Origin: Streptomyces sp. 1222.5
GTDB taxonomy: Bacteria; Actinomycetota; Actinomycetes; Streptomycetales; Streptomycetaceae
Direction of reading: 5' to 3'
Length of the DNA: 64,000 bases
Assembly: GCF_900105245.1 (NCBI RefSeq)
Contig: NZ_FNSZ01000001.1
Coordinates: 3,162,001 to 3,226,000 of the forward strand
Shown: one piece after another, positions 55,881 to 64,000 of the stretch
Layout of the letters: each line of letters begins with the position of its first letter
How positions within the stretch are numbered: position 1 is the first letter of the stretch
The notes under the pieces: generated by a model
Database searches by the model: none
Told to the model about the DNA's origin: nothing
Seen by the model: the letters and a program-made list of their open reading frames with translations, nothing else
Made by a program: the position numbers and the translations under genes

Positions 55881-56486
55881 TCACGCGATGTGGCGGGGGA
55901 ACACGGCACGCACCAGCTCCGCCATACCGCCCTCGTCCGGTGGCGCCGCCAGGCAGGACAGGGCGAGGCGCACGACCAGTTCGCAGGAGCGGGCCAGTTC
56001 GGCGGTGTCGGCGGGGGCGGCACCGGGTTCGCCGAGCGCGGTCACGGCACGGTCCCGGACGGCGCGCACGAAGTCGCGGGGTGTCGGCAGCGGCCCGTCG
56101 GCCCGGCGCTGCGCGGGCACGGCGGTGGAGGACGGTACGGCGGCCAGCGGCGGGGCCGGCAGCCACTCGTGCCAGGAGCCGGTCAGCATGGCCCGGACCA
56201 GCGCGTTGTCCCGGCCGGCGGCGGCCGTCCACTCGGCGGTCGCGGTGAGCCGCTCCCGGGGCCCGGCCGAGCCGCCGAGCGCCCGCTCCACCCCGGCGAG
56301 GTAGCCGTCGGCCTCGCGTCGCACGAGGGCCCTGGCCAGCCCGTCCTTGCTGCCGAACTCGTTGTAGAGGGTCTGCCGGGACACCCCGGCCGCCGCGGCC
56401 ACGTCGACCATCCGCACCGCGGACCACGGCCGGCGCGCGAGGGCCGTGTAGGCGGCGTCCAGTAGCGATTCCCGGGCAGCAGGCAT
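55881..56486 (-). CDS. TetR family transcriptional regulator, 201 aa
   Basis: The N-terminal HTH is typical ([40 protein letters not shown]), followed by an all-helical ligand domain with no recognisable effector. GGAGGCGAGG directly precedes the ATG at 56486. It is divergent from hisN, and a TTGAC-N15-GTCAA dyad in between is a candidate operator. The convergent SMR transporter is another possible target. Confidence 0.93.
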   Translation of the reverse strand: MPAARESLLDAAYTALARRPWSAVRMVDVAAAAGVSRQTLYNEFGSKDGLARALVRREADGYLAGVERALGGSAGPRERLTATAEWTAAAGRDNALVRAMLTGSWHEWLPAPPLAAVPSSTAVPAQRRADGPLPTPRDFVRAVRDRAVTALGEPGAAPADTAELARSCELVVRLALSCLAAPPDEGGMAELVRAVFPRHIA

Positions 56487-56524
56487 CCTCGCCTCCCTGG
56501 GGCGGAGCAGCTTTGCGCCCAGAT

Positions 56525-56549
56525 TTGACGCGCTTGTATGCACTGTCAA
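56525..56549. promoter_or_regulatory. Dyad between the TetR gene and hisN (candidate operator)
   Basis: TTGAC (56525-56529) and GTCAA (56545-56549) form an inverted repeat with a 15-bp spacer, with an internal CTTG/CAAG pair. TTGAC could also serve as a -35 element. Confidence 0.45.
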
Positions 56550-56658
56550 GAGTTCGCGGGGGTACGGGGTCGGGCTTCGGCCGCCCGCCGCCCGGGCCGG
56601 CGCCGGCCGTCTCGCCCCGCGTGGCCCCGCGGGCGTGCGGGCCGATACGGTTCATCAC

Positions 56659-57459
56659 ATGCCGGACTACCTCGACGACCTGCGCCTCGCCCACGTCCTC
56701 GCGGACGCCGCCGACGCCACCACCATGGACCGCTTCAAGGCGCTCGACCTGAAGGTGGAGACGAAGCCGGACATGACCCCGGTGAGCGAGGCGGACAAGG
56801 CGGCGGAAGAACTCATCCGCGGTCAGCTCCAGCGCGCCCGCCCGCGGGACGCGATCCTCGGCGAGGAGTACGGACTCGAGGGCAGCGGTCCACGCCGCTG
56901 GGTGATCGACCCGATCGACGGCACCAAGAACTACGTGCGGGGCGTCCCGGTGTGGGCCACCCTCATCGCGCTGATGGAGGCGGCCGAGGGCGGCTACCAG
57001 CCCGTCGTCGGCCTCGTCTCCGCGCCCGCGCTCGGCCGCCGCTGGTGGGCCGCGAAGGGGCACGGCGCCTTCACCGGCCGCAGCCTGACCTCGGCGACCC
57101 GTATGCACGTCTCCGGCGTCAACGGGCTCGCGGACGCGTCCTTCGCGTACTCCTCCCTCTCCGGCTGGGAGGAACAGGGCCGCCTGGACGGCTTCCTGGA
57201 CCTGACCCGCCAGGTGTGGCGCACCCGTGCGTACGGCGACTTCTGGCCGTACATGATGGTCGCCGAGGGATCGGTGGACATCTGCGCCGAGCCCGAGCTG
57301 TCGCTGTGGGACATGGCGGCCACCGCGATCGTCGTCACCGAGGCGGGCGGCTCCTTCACCGGCCTCGACGGCCGGCCGGGCCCGCACAGCGGCAACGCCG
57401 CCGCGTCCAACGGTCTGCTGCACGACGAGATGCTGGAGTATCTCGGCGGGCGTCGCTGA
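56659..57459 (+). CDS. hisN: Histidinol-phosphate phosphatase HisN (inositol-monophosphatase family), 266 aa
   Basis: The metal-dependent phosphatase motifs of the IMP family are present ([14 protein letters not shown], and late [18 protein letters not shown]). In S. coelicolor the orthologue in this position was shown to be the histidinol-phosphate phosphatase of histidine biosynthesis, so that role is assigned here by family and position. The ATG at 56659 gives the family length. A role as a general inositol monophosphatase cannot be excluded from sequence alone. Confidence 0.92.
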   Translation: MPDYLDDLRLAHVLADAADATTMDRFKALDLKVETKPDMTPVSEADKAAEELIRGQLQRARPRDAILGEEYGLEGSGPRRWVIDPIDGTKNYVRGVPVWATLIALMEAAEGGYQPVVGLVSAPALGRRWWAAKGHGAFTGRSLTSATRMHVSGVNGLADASFAYSSLSGWEEQGRLDGFLDLTRQVWRTRAYGDFWPYMMVAEGSVDICAEPELSLWDMAATAIVVTEAGGSFTGLDGRPGPHSGNAAASNGLLHDEMLEYLGGRR

Positions 57460-57605
57460 GCCACGGCCGGATCCCACGCACGCCCTCAACTGACTTCGCG
57501 CGCCCTCTTGTTGACTCTCCCTTTACCTGTCACTCTGAGGTCACCCCCACTTGTGAACTTGTGAATCCCCGCACACGCGCGGATTCCTAGGAGGTGGCCC
57601 CATCC

Positions 57606-58001
57606 ATGCTCGTCCGTGACGCCATGAGCACGGTGATCCTCACCGTCGGCCCCGCACACACCCTCCGCCAGGCAGCGGCCCTGATGTCCGCCCGCCGCGT
57701 CGGCGCCGCCGTGGTCCTCGACCCGGACGCCGGCGGCATCGGCATCCTCACCGAACGCGACATCCTCAACTCCGTCGGCCTCGGCCAGGACCCGGACGCC
57801 GAACACACCCACGCCCACACCACCACCGATGTCGTCTTCGCCTCCCCGGCCTGGACACTGGAGGAAGCCGCCCGGGCCATGGCCCACGGCGGCTTCCGGC
57901 ACCTGGTCGTCCTCGATCGCGGCGAGGTGGCCGGCATCGTCTCGGTCCGCGACATCATCCGCTGCTGGGTCCCGGCCCGCGAGCCCGCTCCGGCGCTCTG
58001 A
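57606..58001 (+). CDS. Tandem CBS-domain protein, 131 aa
   Basis: A protein made only of two CBS domains (LVRDAMSTVILTVGPAHTL with GILTERDIL, and VVFASPAWTLEEAARAMAH with GIVSVRDIIR), together one Bateman module that usually binds adenine nucleotides. AGGAGG lies about 11 bases before the ATG at 57606. A GTG at 57594 overlaps that site and is less likely. The regulated partner is unknown. Confidence 0.92.
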   Translation: MLVRDAMSTVILTVGPAHTLRQAAALMSARRVGAAVVLDPDAGGIGILTERDILNSVGLGQDPDAEHTHAHTTTDVVFASPAWTLEEAARAMAHGGFRHLVVLDRGEVAGIVSVRDIIRCWVPAREPAPAL

Positions 58002-58011
58002 GCACGCGGAA

Positions 58012-58046
58012 CGGGCCGGACCCCGAGCACCGTGGGGTCCGGCCCG
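58012..58046. terminator. Bidirectional terminator between CBS and catalase genes
   Basis: CGGGCCGGACCCC (58012-58024) pairs perfectly over 13 bp with GGGGTCCGGCCCG (58034-58046) around a 9-base loop, between two convergent genes. Confidence 0.8.
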
Positions 58047-58100
58047 CCCTGGGGCACTCCCCCCAGGATCTCGGGGCACCGGGGAGCCGGTGCCGCCCGC

Positions 58101-59555
58101 TCAGGCGCGCAGCGCCCGCACCGCCACCTCCAGCCGCTTGCCGAAGTCGGCGTCGGCGGCCGCGAAGTTGCCGATCGCACGCTCGGCGATGTCCTCGCGC
58201 GAGACCTGGGAGATCGCACCGGCGAGGTTGGCGATCAGCCGCTCACGCTCCTCGTCCGACATCAGCCGGTAGAGGTCGCCCGCCTGCACGAAGTCGTCGT
58301 CCTCGGCGTGCGCCGGCGTCGGGTGGTCACCGGTGCCGCCCGAGAAGCCGTCGAACGACTGCCACAGCGGGCGGCCGGTCTGCCGCGGCCCGCCGAAGCT
58401 GTTCGGCTCGTAGTTCTTCGAGCCGCCGTGGCGGCCGTCGTAGAGGAGGCCGTCCCGGGAGTTGGTGCGCGCCTCGGTGGCGTGCGGACGGTTGACCGGC
58501 AGGTGGTCGGCGTTGATGCCGACGCGGTAGCGGTGCGCGTCGCCGTAGGCGAAGAGCCGGCCCTGGAGCATCTTGTCGGGCGAGGGCCCGATGCCCGGAA
58601 CGAAGTGCGCGGGGCTGAAGACCGACTGCTCGACCTCGGCGAAGACGTTCCGCGGGTTGCGGTTCAGCTCCAGCCTGCCGATCTCGACGACCGGGTAGTC
58701 CGCGTGCGGCCACACCTTGGTGAGGTCGAACGGGTTGAAGCGGTACGTCGCCGCGTCCGCCGCCGGCATGATCTGCACACCCACGGTCCAGCTCGGGAAC
58801 TCGCCGCGCTCGATCGCCTCCCGCAGGTCACGCTGGTGCGAGTCGGGATCCTTGCCCGCGAGGACCTCCCCCTCCACCGCGGTGAGGTTCCTGATCCCCT
58901 GGTCGGTCTTGAAGTGGTACTTGACCCAGAAGGCCTCACCGGACGCGTTGTTCCACTGGAAGGTGTGCGAGCCGAAGCCGTCCATGTGCCGGTACGAGGC
59001 CGGGATGCCGCGGTCGCCGAAGAGCCAGGTCACCTGGTGCGTCGACTCCGGCGACAGCGACCAGAAGTCCCACACGTTGTCGGCTTCCGTGCTGCCGGTG
59101 TACGGGTCGCGCTTCTGGGTGTGGATGAAGTCCGGGAACTTGATCGCGTCCCGGATGAAGAAGACCGGGGTGTTGTTGCCGACGAGGTCGTAGTTGCCCT
59201 CCTCGGTGTAGAACTTCAGCGAGAAGCCGCGCGGGTCCCGGACGGCGTCCGCCGCGCCCAGGTTGCCGGCCACCGTCGAGAAGCGCAGGAAGACCTCGGT
59301 CTCCTTGCCGACCTCGGAGAGGAACGCGGCGCGCGTGTACGGCGTGACGTCGGCGGTCACCGTGAACGTGCCGTAGGCACCGGCACCGCGGGCGTGCACC
59401 ACGCGCTCCGGGATGCGCTCGCGGTTGAAGTGGGCCAGCTTCTCCAGGAGCAACTGGTCCTGCACGAGCACCGGGCCGCCGACGCCTGCCGTCTCGCTGT
59501 TCTGGTTGTCGGCGACCGGAGCACCGGCCTCCGTGGTGAGCGGTCCCTGCGTCAC
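58101..59555 (-). CDS. katA: Monofunctional heme catalase (KatA/CatA type), 484 aa
   Basis: Small-subunit clade catalase. The distal His54 is in [12 protein letters not shown], the distal Asn in [12 protein letters not shown], and the proximal Tyr in [16 protein letters not shown] at 59555 is preferred because GGAGG lies five bases upstream and the protein then starts [14 protein letters not shown] at 59573 is an alternative. It is divergent from a CatR-type Fur repressor, the expected peroxide-responsive regulator. In S. coelicolor catA is, to my memory, located elsewhere, so the pairing here is notable. Confidence 0.95.
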   Translation of the reverse strand: MTQGPLTTEAGAPVADNQNSETAGVGGPVLVQDQLLLEKLAHFNRERIPERVVHARGAGAYGTFTVTADVTPYTRAAFLSEVGKETEVFLRFSTVAGNLGAADAVRDPRGFSLKFYTEEGNYDLVGNNTPVFFIRDAIKFPDFIHTQKRDPYTGSTEADNVWDFWSLSPESTHQVTWLFGDRGIPASYRHMDGFGSHTFQWNNASGEAFWVKYHFKTDQGIRNLTAVEGEVLAGKDPDSHQRDLREAIERGEFPSWTVGVQIMPAADAATYRFNPFDLTKVWPHADYPVVEIGRLELNRNPRNVFAEVEQSVFSPAHFVPGIGPSPDKMLQGRLFAYGDAHRYRVGINADHLPVNRPHATEARTNSRDGLLYDGRHGGSKNYEPNSFGGPRQTGRPLWQSFDGFSGGTGDHPTPAHAEDDDFVQAGDLYRLMSDEERERLIANLAGAISQVSREDIAERAIGNFAAADADFGKRLEVAVRALRA

Positions 59556-59611
59556 GTGCGCCTCCTGCGTCATTCCTGACCAATCCTGTCCCATGGCCAA
59601 AGCCGTTGCCG

Positions 59612-59639
59612 ATCCTACAATGGACTTTGTCTAAGTCAA
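59612..59639 (-). promoter_or_regulatory. Catalase promoter with dyad (candidate CatR operator)
   Basis: On the minus strand -35 TTGACT (59634-59639), a 16-bp spacer and -10 TAGGAT (59612-59617) form a good vegetative promoter. GACTT-N5-AAGTC (59623-59637) is an inverted repeat inside it, where a Fur-family repressor would block transcription. Confidence 0.65.
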
Positions 59640-59700
59640 ACATCGATCCAATCTCACACCAGTTCCCAACCTGGTCTGCCCTGCTGTTAGGCTGGTGGCC

Positions 59701-60117
59701 ATGAGCGACCTTCTGGAACGGCTGCGTGGACGCGGATGGCGGATGACCGCGCAGCGGCGCGTCGTGGCCGAGGTCCTCGACGGCGAGCACGTGCATCTGA
59801 CCGCCGACGAGGTCCACGCGCGGGCTGTCGCGAAGCTCCCCGAGATCTCCCGGGCCACCGTCTACAACACGCTGGGCGAGCTGGTCACCCTCGGCGAGGT
59901 GCTCGAGGTCTCGACCGACAGGCGCGCGAAGCGTTACGACCCGAACGCGCACCGGCCCCACCACCACCTGGTCTGCGCCCGGTGCGGCTCGATCCGTGAC
60001 GTCCACCCGACGGGCAACCCACTCGCCGACCTCCCCGACTCCGAGCGCTTCGGCTTCACGGTGTCGGACGTAGAGGTGACGTACCGCGGGCTGTGCCCGA
60101 ACTGCGCGAGCGCGTAG
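59701..60117 (+). CDS. catR: Fur-family peroxide-responsive repressor CatR, 138 aa
   Basis: A Fur/PerR-type winged helix (RGRGWRMTAQRRVVAEVLDG, ATVYNTLGELVTLGEVLEV) with the metal-binding HHHLVCARCG segment and structural zinc cysteines CARC and CPNC. It should repress the divergent catalase gene and be inactivated by peroxide oxidation. The ATG at 59701 is chosen, with GTG at 59695 an in-frame alternative. A stem-loop terminator follows. Confidence 0.95.
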   Translation: MSDLLERLRGRGWRMTAQRRVVAEVLDGEHVHLTADEVHARAVAKLPEISRATVYNTLGELVTLGEVLEVSTDRRAKRYDPNAHRPHHHLVCARCGSIRDVHPTGNPLADLPDSERFGFTVSDVEVTYRGLCPNCASA

Positions 60118-60137
60118 ACAGCGCGCGAAGGACGACG

Positions 60138-60161
60138 AGGAGGGGGCGAGAGCCCCCTCCT
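60138..60161 (+). terminator. Terminator of catR
   Basis: AGGAGGGGGC (60138-60147) pairs with GCCCCCTCCT (60152-60161) with a GAGA loop, followed by TCTG, 20 bases after the stop. Confidence 0.8.
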
Positions 60162-60232
60162 TCTGCGTTCCGGGCACCCCGACGTCGCGTCGCGCGGGCA
60201 CCCGGGGGTCCATGAGGTTCGCGGAAACGACT

Positions 60233-60266
60233 GAGGGCCGGAATCCATTTCTGGATTCCGGCCCTC
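60233..60266 (-). terminator. Terminator of the first initiator tRNA gene
   Basis: A perfect 15-bp stem (60233-60247 with 60252-60266) and 4-base loop begin 9 bases beyond the tRNA 3' end on the minus strand. Confidence 0.85.
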
Positions 60267-60275
60267 GGCCTTCAG

Positions 60276-60349
60276 TAGCGGGGACAGGATTTGAACCTGC
60301 GACCTCTGGGTTATGAGCCCAGCGAGCTACCGAGCTGCTCCACCCCGCG
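60276..60349 (-). tRNA. tRNA-fMet (CAT), initiator, copy 1
   Basis: The 74-base minus-strand sequence folds as a cloverleaf. The anticodon loop is CTCATAA closed by GGG/CCC pairs, the hallmark of initiator tRNA, and the T-loop reads GGTTCAAATCC. The first base C is opposed by U at position 72, so the top acceptor pair is mismatched, as required for formylation. The CCA end is not encoded. It is the same sequence as the second copy at 62460-62533. Confidence 0.97.
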
Positions 60350-60439
60350 TCGGTGAACACGACATTACGTGAGGGGAGAGCGCGGAAGCAAATCCATGGG
60401 GCGGGAGGTGTCCCGGATCACTCAGGAGCCCTCGGCGGC

Positions 60440-62254
60440 TCACGCCGACAGCTCCTCCCGCAGCGCGTCCCGGAGCCGGCCCGCACGCTCGGACACCTCC
60501 GCCGGGCCCAGTGCCACCGCCCGGTCGGCCCACCGCTGGCCCTCCGCCAGCTCGCCACGACGCGCGTAGACCAGGGCCAGCCGCAGCGCCGCCCGTCCGT
60601 GCCCGGCGTCGGCGGCACGGGTCCACCACACGGCGGCCTCCGGCTCGCTCCCCTCACGGGCCAGCAGCAGCCCCAGGTTGAAGGCGCCGTTGCGCGAGCC
60701 GGCCTCCGCGGCCTTCCGGTACCACCGCGCCGCCTCCACCACGTCGCCGCGGGCGGCGGCCAGCATGCCGACCCTCACCTGCGCCCGCCGGTGCCCCTGG
60801 GAAGCGGCACGCTCGTACCACTCCTCGCACTCGGTCTTCTCGTGCACGACCTCACCGAGCTCGTGCGCGGGCTCCGGCGGCCGGCGCGCGTCGAGCAGGG
60901 TGGCCAGCCGGTAGGCCGCCTCCGCGCTCCCGCCGCCCGCGGCGCAGCGCAGGTGCCGCTCGGCCGCGGGCTCGTCGCCCTCGCGCTGCCGGGCGATCCC
61001 GACCTGCAGCGCGGCCTCGGTATGTCCGGCCGCGGCCGCCCGCTCGTACCAGCGCAGGGCCATCTCCTCGGCGCCGCGCCCTGTGTACAGGATTCCGAGG
61101 TTGAATGCCGCGTCCACGCTGCCGGCCTCGGCGGCCTTGGAGAACCACGGCTCGGCCCCGGTCGTGTCGCCGCCCTGGAGCAGCAGGATGGCCAGCGCGT
61201 TCGCCGCCTCCCGGTGCCCCGCGTACGCCGCCCGCCGGTACCACTGCTCGGCCTGCGCGGTCCGCCCCTGCTCCGCGCAGAGCAGCCCGAGGTTGTAGGC
61301 GCCGTTGTCGTCACCGGCGTCCAGGGCGGCCCGGTACCAGCGCTCGGCGGTCTGCGTCTCACCGCGCTCGGCGTGCAGCGCGCCGAGCGCGTTGGCCGCG
61401 TTGCCGTCGCCGTTCTGGGCCGCGCGCAGCCACCACACGGCCGCGTTCTCGGTGTCGCCGGCGTCGCGCAGCAGGAAGCCGAGCGCGCAGGCGGCCCGCG
61501 GCTCACCGTCCTTGGCGGACGTCAGGTACCAGCGGCCGGCCTCCTTCAGCTCCCCGCGCTTCTCCAGGATGGCGCCGAGGTGCAGGGCGGCCCGCCGGTG
61601 GCCACGCGCGGCGGCCTGCCGGTACCACTGCTCGGTCTCCGCGAGGGCGACAGCGTTGTCAGTCCCGGCCTCGTCCTCGTGTCCGGCCTTCCGGTCGATC
61701 GCCCGCGCCAGCCGGTAGGCGGCCTCGCGGTGCCCACGCTCGGCCGCGGCCCGCATCCAGTGCCCGGCTCCCACGTCCCCGCGGTGCTCCAGCAGATCGG
61801 CGAGCGCGTAGGCGCCGAGGGCGTGGCCCTGCTCGGCGGACTGGCGCAGCCAGTACTCGGCGGCCGGCTCGTCGCCGCGCTCGCGGTGGTGGCGACCGAG
61901 GGCGTGCGCCGCGGCGGCGGAACCGGCGACGGCGGCGATCCGCCACCAGCCGGCGGCCTCGTCGGCGTAGCCGCGCTGGTGCAGGAGGACGCCGAGGTTG
62001 TTGGCGGCGGCCCGGTCACCCGCCGCGGTGGCGGCCCGCAGCTGGGGTTCGGCTCCGTCGAGGTCACCCCGGCGCAGGAGCATGGCGCCGAGCACGCTCG
62101 CCGCCTCGGCGTCGCCGCTCTGCGCCGCGAGAGCGAGCCGTACTTCTTCTCCGGCATCCCCCGTGTCGCTCAAGTCGTCGCGGGTCGGCTCCTCGGAAGG
62201 CTGCACAAATCGCCCTGACTCGAACAGAGTTGCCTTGTCCCCCATAACGTCCAT
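60440..62254 (-). CDS. Sel1/TPR repeat protein, 604 aa
   Basis: The protein is almost entirely Sel1-like/TPR repeats, about 15 of them, each near 36 residues with the recurring pattern A-x-LG-x-L...RGD...AE-x-WYR-A-A-x-AG (for example EQWYRRAAYAGHREAANALA). It should form a superhelical scaffold for protein binding. No signal peptide or other domain is present. It starts at ATG 62254, with ATG at 62245 in frame. It lies between two matching tRNA-fMet genes on the same strand. The partner is unknown. Confidence 0.93.
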   Translation of the reverse strand: MDVMGDKATLFESGRFVQPSEEPTRDDLSDTGDAGEEVRLALAAQSGDAEAASVLGAMLLRRGDLDGAEPQLRAATAAGDRAAANNLGVLLHQRGYADEAAGWWRIAAVAGSAAAAHALGRHHRERGDEPAAEYWLRQSAEQGHALGAYALADLLEHRGDVGAGHWMRAAAERGHREAAYRLARAIDRKAGHEDEAGTDNAVALAETEQWYRQAAARGHRRAALHLGAILEKRGELKEAGRWYLTSAKDGEPRAACALGFLLRDAGDTENAAVWWLRAAQNGDGNAANALGALHAERGETQTAERWYRAALDAGDDNGAYNLGLLCAEQGRTAQAEQWYRRAAYAGHREAANALAILLLQGGDTTGAEPWFSKAAEAGSVDAAFNLGILYTGRGAEEMALRWYERAAAAGHTEAALQVGIARQREGDEPAAERHLRCAAGGGSAEAAYRLATLLDARRPPEPAHELGEVVHEKTECEEWYERAASQGHRRAQVRVGMLAAARGDVVEAARWYRKAAEAGSRNGAFNLGLLLAREGSEPEAAVWWTRAADAGHGRAALRLALVYARRGELAEGQRWADRAVALGPAEVSERAGRLRDALREELSA

Positions 62255-62418
62255 CGTCGCACCACCTGCAACCTGGGTACACCCGGTATACCGCAGCCCG
62301 TGAGGTCACTTCAGCGTTTTGTCGACATGCCCACAGGACGACAAGTCAAACACACTCGACCCCAACTCCCCCCGGCGGCGCGGCCGTCCCTCCCCCCAGT
62401 ACATGAGTTCGCACACCA

Positions 62419-62452
62419 CGAAGGCCCGGATCCCTTGGGATCCGGGCCTTCG
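62419..62452 (-). terminator. Terminator of the second initiator tRNA gene
   Basis: CGAAGGCCCGGATCCC (62419-62434) pairs perfectly over 16 bp with GGGATCCGGGCCTTCG (62437-62452) across TT, 7 bases beyond the tRNA 3' end. Its sequence differs from the terminator of copy 1. Confidence 0.85.
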
Positions 62453-62459
62453 ATCGCAG

Positions 62460-62533
62460 TAGCGGGGACAGGATTTGAACCTGCGACCTCTGGGTTATGA
62501 GCCCAGCGAGCTACCGAGCTGCTCCACCCCGCG
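62460..62533 (-). tRNA. tRNA-fMet (CAT), initiator, copy 2
   Basis: By eye, the same 74-base gene as copy 1, with the CAT anticodon, three G-C pairs in the anticodon stem and the 1-72 mismatch. The flanking sequences differ apart from one base before and a few after, so the match is confined to the mature tRNA. Confidence 0.97.
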
Positions 62534-62574
62534 CCGTTGCCTGACAACCGTACCACGGCGCGGGGTGGTCTTGA

Positions 62575-64000
62575 TCAACTCCCGTTCTTGCCGCTCGGCT
62601 TCTCGGTCCTGGACTGCGCGTCCTGAGCCCGCTTCAGCGCCGCCTCCAGGTCCTTCTGCGCCTTGGCGTACGCGTCCCAGTCCGGGCCGTCCGGCTGCTG
62701 CAGGGCCTCCTTGCCGGCGTCGATGGCCTTCTGGGCGTCCGCAAGTGCCTGCTTGACCGTGGGGTTGCCGGTGTCGGGCGGGTTGGTGCCGGTGTCCGGC
62801 GGCGTGGTGGTCGTGCCCTTCACGCCGAACACGTCGTCCAGGGCCGCGTCCAGCGTGTCCTCGAAGGCGGTCTTGCCTCCGTAGGTGACCAGAACCTTGC
62901 GCAGCAACGGGTACTTGAGCGATCCGCCGCGTACGTAGACGGGCTCCACGTACAGCAGTCCCCCGTCGAGCGGCACGGTCAGCAGATTGCCGTACTCGAC
63001 CTTCGAATGCCCGCGGCTGAGCAGGCTGATGGTCTCGGCGATGGCCGATTCGGAGTTGAACTGGCTCTGCACCTGTTTGGGGCCGTCGACGGTGGTGCTC
63101 GTGGGCAGTTTCAGGACTCTGATCTTGCCGTAGTCACTGGCGCGCGGATCGGAGTCGACCGCCATGAACGCGCTCAGGTTGTCCCGCCCGTTGGGCGTGA
63201 ACGTCGTCGTCAGCGAGAACGCCTGCGCGGTCTGGTCCGGCATCTTCATGCTCAGGTAGTACGGCGGGACCGCGCTGCCGGAGTCGTTGGCCGGATCATC
63301 GGGCACCTGCCAGACCTCGCTGCCGCTGAGGAACGTCTGGGCGTCCGTCACGTGGTAGCGGGTGAGCAGTTCGCGCTGGACCTTGAACAGGTCCTGCGGG
63401 TACCGCAGATGATCCATCAGGTCCGCGGAGATGGTGCTCTTCGCCTTCACCGTGCCGGGGAAGGCCTTCATCCAGGTCTTCAGCACCGGGTCCTCGGTGT
63501 CCCACTGGTAGAGCTTGATCTCACCGGTGTACGCGTCGACGGTCGCCTTCACCGAGTTGCGGATGTAGTTGACCTGGTTCTGCTGGGCCACCACCGCACG
63601 GGAGTTGTTCGTCGCCGTCAGCGAGTCGGCCGTCGTGTCACCGAGGGTCGTACGGGACGAGTACGGGAAGCCGTTCGACGTGGTGTAGGCGTCGACGATC
63701 CACTGGATGCGGCCCTTGACGACGGCCGGGTAGGCGTCGCCGTCGATGGTCAGCCAGGGGGCGACCGCCTCCACGCGCTCCTTGGGCGTGCGGTTGTACA
63801 GGATCCGCGAGCCCTTGCCGATCGCGCCCGAGTACAGGATCTGCGGCTCGTTGAACGACAACGCGTACGCGGCCCGGTTGAGCGGGCTGTCGAGGTCGAC
63901 CCCGCTCCTGCCGGCGTAGCTGGTGGTCTTCTCCCCGCTGTCGTCCGAGTAGTCGATCTCCTTCTGCGGACCGCCGACGATGGAGTACGCGGTGGTCTTC
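62575..64000 (-). CDS. UPF0182 family membrane protein, C-terminal part (cut by window end)
   Basis: The frame is open to the right edge of the window, so the N-terminal membrane helices lie outside. The part seen is the large extracytoplasmic domain typical of UPF0182 ([60 protein letters not shown]). It ends in a Pro/Thr/Gly linker and a charged helical tail ([20 protein letters not shown]). The family is conserved in actinobacteria with unknown function. The gene lies just upstream of tRNA copy 2 on the same strand. Confidence 0.95.
   Translation of the reverse strand, partial: KTTAYSIVGGPQKEIDYSDDSGEKTTSYAGRSGVDLDSPLNRAAYALSFNEPQILYSGAIGKGSRILYNRTPKERVEAVAPWLTIDGDAYPAVVKGRIQWIVDAYTTSNGFPYSSRTTLGDTTADSLTATNNSRAVVAQQNQVNYIRNSVKATVDAYTGEIKLYQWDTEDPVLKTWMKAFPGTVKAKSTISADLMDHLRYPQDLFKVQRELLTRYHVTDAQTFLSGSEVWQVPDDPANDSGSAVPPYYLSMKMPDQTAQAFSLTTTFTPNGRDNLSAFMAVDSDPRASDYGKIRVLKLPTSTTVDGPKQVQSQFNSESAIAETISLLSRGHSKVEYGNLLTVPLDGGLLYVEPVYVRGGSLKYPLLRKVLVTYGGKTAFEDTLDAALDDVFGVKGTTTTPPDTGTNPPDTGNPTVKQALADAQKAIDAGKEALQQPDGPDWDAYAKAQKDLEAALKRAQDAQSRTEKPSGKNGS

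Noticed and set aside
60276..62533. An integrative element between the two tRNA genes
   Set aside because: The interval holds only a Sel1-repeat gene with normal composition, no integrase, and the repeat is confined to the tRNA gene itself.

Overview
This window is high-GC DNA (about 70% by eye, with G/C at nearly every third codon position) from the core chromosome of a Streptomyces species. The genus is shown by marker genes: wblE, dasR, eshA, sodN/sodX, sigR/rsrA, the cobalamin-riboswitch nrdAB operon and the epi-isozizaene synthase/CYP170 pair. From memory, the gene order follows the S. coelicolor interval from about SCO5282 down to about SCO5204, read in the opposite direction. I see no prophage, insertion sequence or CRISPR array.

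Layout. 1-9.4 kb: the end of a sensor kinase, the fused 2-oxoglutarate dehydrogenase/decarboxylase kgd, a DUF4097-PadR operon, a HTH/Clp-N pair behind two palindromes, and a zinc-type oxidoreductase. 9.8-14.5 kb: malic enzyme, then a polar amino-acid ABC transporter. 14.5-20.2 kb: a methyltransferase, the nickel superoxide dismutase sodN with its maturation protease sodX, and small metabolic and regulatory genes. 20.4-23.1 kb: a polyprenyl diphosphate synthase beside EshA, an encapsulin-type shell protein with a cyclic-nucleotide-binding domain. 23.4-30.5 kb: an amidase, a PLP deaminase-family enzyme, a CPA1 antiporter with a UBP zinc finger, anti-sigma factor and sigH, and a lipid kinase. 30.8-37 kb: wblE, a PdtaS-like kinase, nagB and dasR with three DasR-type sites, and a solute symporter. 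37-42 kb: NrdR boxes, a B12 riboswitch, nrdA, nrdB and an AraC-type regulator. 42-45.6 kb: the albaflavenone pair and def. 45.6-52.2 kb: a TPR protein, two HD-domain membrane proteins, rsrA-sigR with a near-perfect sigma-R promoter, a hydrolase and an SRAP peptidase. 52.3-60.1 kb: an M50-like protease, aroA, rsgA, an SMR exporter, a TetR regulator, hisN, a CBS protein, and catalase/catR. 60.2-64 kb: two matching initiator tRNA genes flanking a Sel1/TPR protein, then the end of a UPF0182 membrane protein.

Common themes are redox and metal homeostasis (sodN/sodX, sigR/rsrA, catR/catalase, wblE), nutrient sensing (dasR/nagB), DNA precursor supply under B12 and NrdR control, and terpenoid chemistry (a soluble sesquiterpene route, and a prenyl synthase probably housed in an encapsulin). 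The best candidate for a less-described system is the eshA-polyprenyl synthase nanocompartment locus. Several palindromic operators beside regulator genes are the next most interesting.
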